Shown here: positions 7,325-9,003 of the stretch, one piece after another | How the letters are laid out: each line of letters opens with the position of its first letter | How positions within the stretch are numbered: the stretch's first letter is position 1 | From: Betaproteobacteria bacterium SG8_40 | Lineage (GTDB): Bacteria; Pseudomonadota; Gammaproteobacteria; Burkholderiales; Eutrophovitaceae | Direction of reading: 5' to 3' | DNA length: 9,003 bases | Assembly (NCBI GenBank): GCA_001304425.1 | Contig: LJTS01000138.1 | Span: 1 to 9,003 of the forward strand | The notes under the pieces: generated by a model | Seen by the model: the letters and a program-made list of their open reading frames with translations, nothing else | Databases searched by the model: none | What the model was told of the DNA's origin: nothing | Position numbers and translations under genes: made by a program

Positions 7325-9003
7325 TCGAGCTGGCGCGCGCCAACCCCGCGTTCAACGCGACGGTGCGCCAGTTTGTCGAGGGTGAACCGGACGCCATCCT
7401 GCTGGTGGAATTTGCCGGCGAAGATCGTCAGCAACAACTCAGCCGGCTCGCGACACTTCAGAAAGCCGTATGGGAAGTGCGCAAGGCCGGCCTCAACATC
7501 ATGATGTCGATGAAAGGCGACGGAAAGCCGGTGTCTTTCGTCGAAGACTGCGCGGTGCCGCTCGAACACCTGGCCGAATACACGCACCGGTTGAACGAGG
7601 TATTCGAGAAACACGGCACGCGCGGAACCTGGTACGCGCATGCCTCGGTGGGGACATTGCACGTGCGCCCGGTTCTGGACATGCGTCGCGACGGCGCCGA
7701 GAAAATGCGCGCCATTGCCGAGGAAGCCTGCGCGATGGTGCGCGAGTACAAGGGCGCATTCTCCGGCGAGCACGGCGATGGCTTGGTGCGCTCGGAGTGG
7801 ATCGAACCGATTGTCGGATCGCGGCTGACCGCAGCGCTCGGCGAGATCAAACGCATCTTTGATCCGGCCGGGATCATGAACCCCGGAAAAATCGTGCAGC
7901 CCTCGCGCATGGATGACCGCACGCTGTTTCGCTACAAGCCGGGCTATAAAGTCGCGCCGATCCGCACGGTGCTCGACTGGTCCGAGTGGGGCGGGCTCGG
8001 GCCAGCGGTGGAGATGTGCAACAACAACGGCCATTGCCGCAAGTTCGACGCCGGAACGATGTGCCCGTCCTACCGGGCAACGCGTGACGAACAGCATCTG
8101 ACGCGGGGGCGTGCCAATACGCTGCGTCTGGCTTTGTCCGGACAGATGGACCGCGATGCACTCACTTCGGAACAGCTCTACGACACCATGGCGATGTGTG
8201 TCGGCTGCAAGGGTTGCAAGCGCGAATGCCCGACCGGCGTGGACATGGCGCGCATGAAAATCGAGTTCCTGCACCATTACGCGCAGCGTCACGGCGTGAG
8301 CTTGCGACAGCGGATGGTTTCCTGGTTGCCGCGTTACGCACCGCTGGTATCGCGTATTGGGGCGCTTGCCAACAGCTTTGCCGGCTTGCCGTTCGTGCGC
8401 GTGTTGCTGGAAAAAACCGTGGGCATCAGCCGCCATCGGAGCCTGCCGCGGTGGTCGAAACGTTCGCTCGTAACACCCGCCGCGGCACCCGCCGAGCAGT
8501 TGACGCGGGAAGTCGTATTGTTCGCCGACACGTTCAACCGCTGGTTCGAGCCGGAAAATCTCAACGCCGCCATCGCCGTGCTGGAAGCAGCCGGCTACAC
8601 GGTCAATTTGCTCGCTGCGGGGGACGACAAGCGGCCGTTGTGTTGCGGCCGCACGTTTCTCGCCAGCGGTCTGGTCGATCAGGCGCGTCACGAGGCAAGC
8701 AGGATGATAGAGGCGCTCAAGCCGTACGTCGAACGCGGTTGTCCGGTCATCGGCCTCGAACCATCCTGTCTGTTGACGCTGCGTGACGAATACCTGGTGA
8801 TGGATCTGGGCGAAGAAGCGCGATATCTGGCGCAGCAGAGTTTTCTGTTCGAGGAATTCATCGCCAACGAAGTCAAGGCGGGCACGTTCGATCTGGCGTT
8901 CGCACCGATGGCTCAGAAAGCGCTCTTGCACGGCCACTGCCACCAGAAAGCGTTCGACGCGATGAGTGCAACGCGCGAGGTGTTGTCGCTGGTGCCGGGG
9001 CTC
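7321..9003 (+). CDS. FAD-oxidase C-terminal plus 4Fe-4S and CCG domains of the same dehydrogenase (3' end beyond window)
   Basis: This open frame of 561 codons runs to the window end without a stop. Residues 1-190 are the rest of the FAD-linked oxidase C-terminal domain: LNIMMSMKGDGKPVSFVEDC (78-97), TWYAHASVGTLHVRP (103-117) with the His107/His114 pair expected to bind metal or substrate, SGEHGDGLVRSEW (148-160) and FDPAGIMNPGKIV (180-192). A Fe-S region follows with Cys233, Cys239 and Cys248-Pro, then CVGCKGCKRECPTG (293-306, Cys293/296/299/303), enough for two 4Fe-4S clusters. A cysteine-rich CCG-type electron-transfer domain comes next: LCCGRTFLASGLVDQAR (440-456), GLEPSCLL (478-485) and HGHCHQKAF (537-545). 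The ATG overlaps the TGA of the upstream fragment, with no Shine-Dalgarno at proper spacing (ggag at 7300-7303 is too far). It is therefore better read as the frame-shifted remainder of one gene than as a separate subunit. Domain content is certain; expression is doubtful. Confidence 0.88.
   Translation, partial: MIELARANPAFNATVRQFVEGEPDAILLVEFAGEDRQQQLSRLATLQKAVWEVRKAGLNIMMSMKGDGKPVSFVEDCAVPLEHLAEYTHRLNEVFEKHGTRGTWYAHASVGTLHVRPVLDMRRDGAEKMRAIAEEACAMVREYKGAFSGEHGDGLVRSEWIEPIVGSRLTAALGEIKRIFDPAGIMNPGKIVQPSRMDDRTLFRYKPGYKVAPIRTVLDWSEWGGLGPAVEMCNNNGHCRKFDAGTMCPSYRATRDEQHLTRGRANTLRLALSGQMDRDALTSEQLYDTMAMCVGCKGCKRECPTGVDMARMKIEFLHHYAQRHGVSLRQRMVSWLPRYAPLVSRIGALANSFAGLPFVRVLLEKTVGISRHRSLPRWSKRSLVTPAAAPAEQLTREVVLFADTFNRWFEPENLNAAIAVLEAAGYTVNLLAAGDDKRPLCCGRTFLASGLVDQARHEASRMIEALKPYVERGCPVIGLEPSCLLTLRDEYLVMDLGEEARYLAQQSFLFEEFIANEVKAGTFDLAFAPMAQKALLHGHCHQKAFDAMSATREVLSLVPGL

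Noticed and set aside
7288..8943. Long open frame of 551 codons on the - strand, opposite the FAD/Fe-S gene
   Set aside because: Its translation is rich in His, Arg, Gln and Val with no recognisable domain. It mirrors the codon bias of the + strand gene, whose sequence matches a known family throughout. It is a GC-rich shadow frame.
1..9003. Search for CRISPR repeats, tRNA/rRNA, insertion sequences, toxin-antitoxin or phage genes
   Set aside because: No tandem spaced repeats, cloverleaf-like segments, transposase motifs or inverted terminal repeats were seen; nearly all sequence is explained by housekeeping genes.

Overview
The window is GC-rich bacterial chromosome packed with housekeeping genes. 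There is no sign of mobile elements, CRISPR, rRNA or tRNA. The neighbourhood (Calvin-type class II fructose-bisphosphate aldolase, then purE/purK/purC, then a Sua5-type tRNA threonylcarbamoylation gene) and the protein sequences look most like a betaproteobacterium (Burkholderiales/Nitrosomonadales-like). That placement is an inference from family knowledge; no marker gene here proves it.

Left block, bases 1-5135, all on the + strand. It holds the 3' part of fba, a small four-helix membrane protein of the PsiE family starting 5 nt after it, then purE and purK (overlapping by ATGA), purC 15 nt later, and sua5 after a 129-nt gap. PurK, PurE and PurC catalyse three consecutive steps of de novo purine synthesis (AIR to N5-CAIR to CAIR to SAICAR), so purEKC is very probably one operon. 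The psiE-like gene is the one member with no obvious link to glycolysis or purines.

Right block. A class V aminotransferase of the serine/alanine-glyoxylate type lies on the - strand (5142-6314) and ends 6 nt from the convergent sua5. It is divergent, across 104 nt, from a + strand gene for a large FAD-binding plus Fe-S-binding dehydrogenase (6419 to beyond the window end). The pair suggests 2-hydroxyacid/2-oxoacid/glyoxylate metabolism, but the dehydrogenase substrate cannot be read from sequence.

The most notable observation is that this dehydrogenase gene is broken. The reading frame that starts at 6419 stops at 7324, in the middle of the FAD-oxidase C-terminal domain. The rest of the protein continues in a different frame from an ATG at 7321, giving an exact ATGA overlap, and stays open to the window end. 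Compared with what I recall of the family, a short conserved linker (about 13 residues, about 40 nt) is missing at the junction. A second, in-frame shortening appears about 130 nt downstream. This looks like a gene decaying by small deletions, or an assembly/consensus error, more than a natural two-subunit enzyme. I found no convincing novel biological system in the window.
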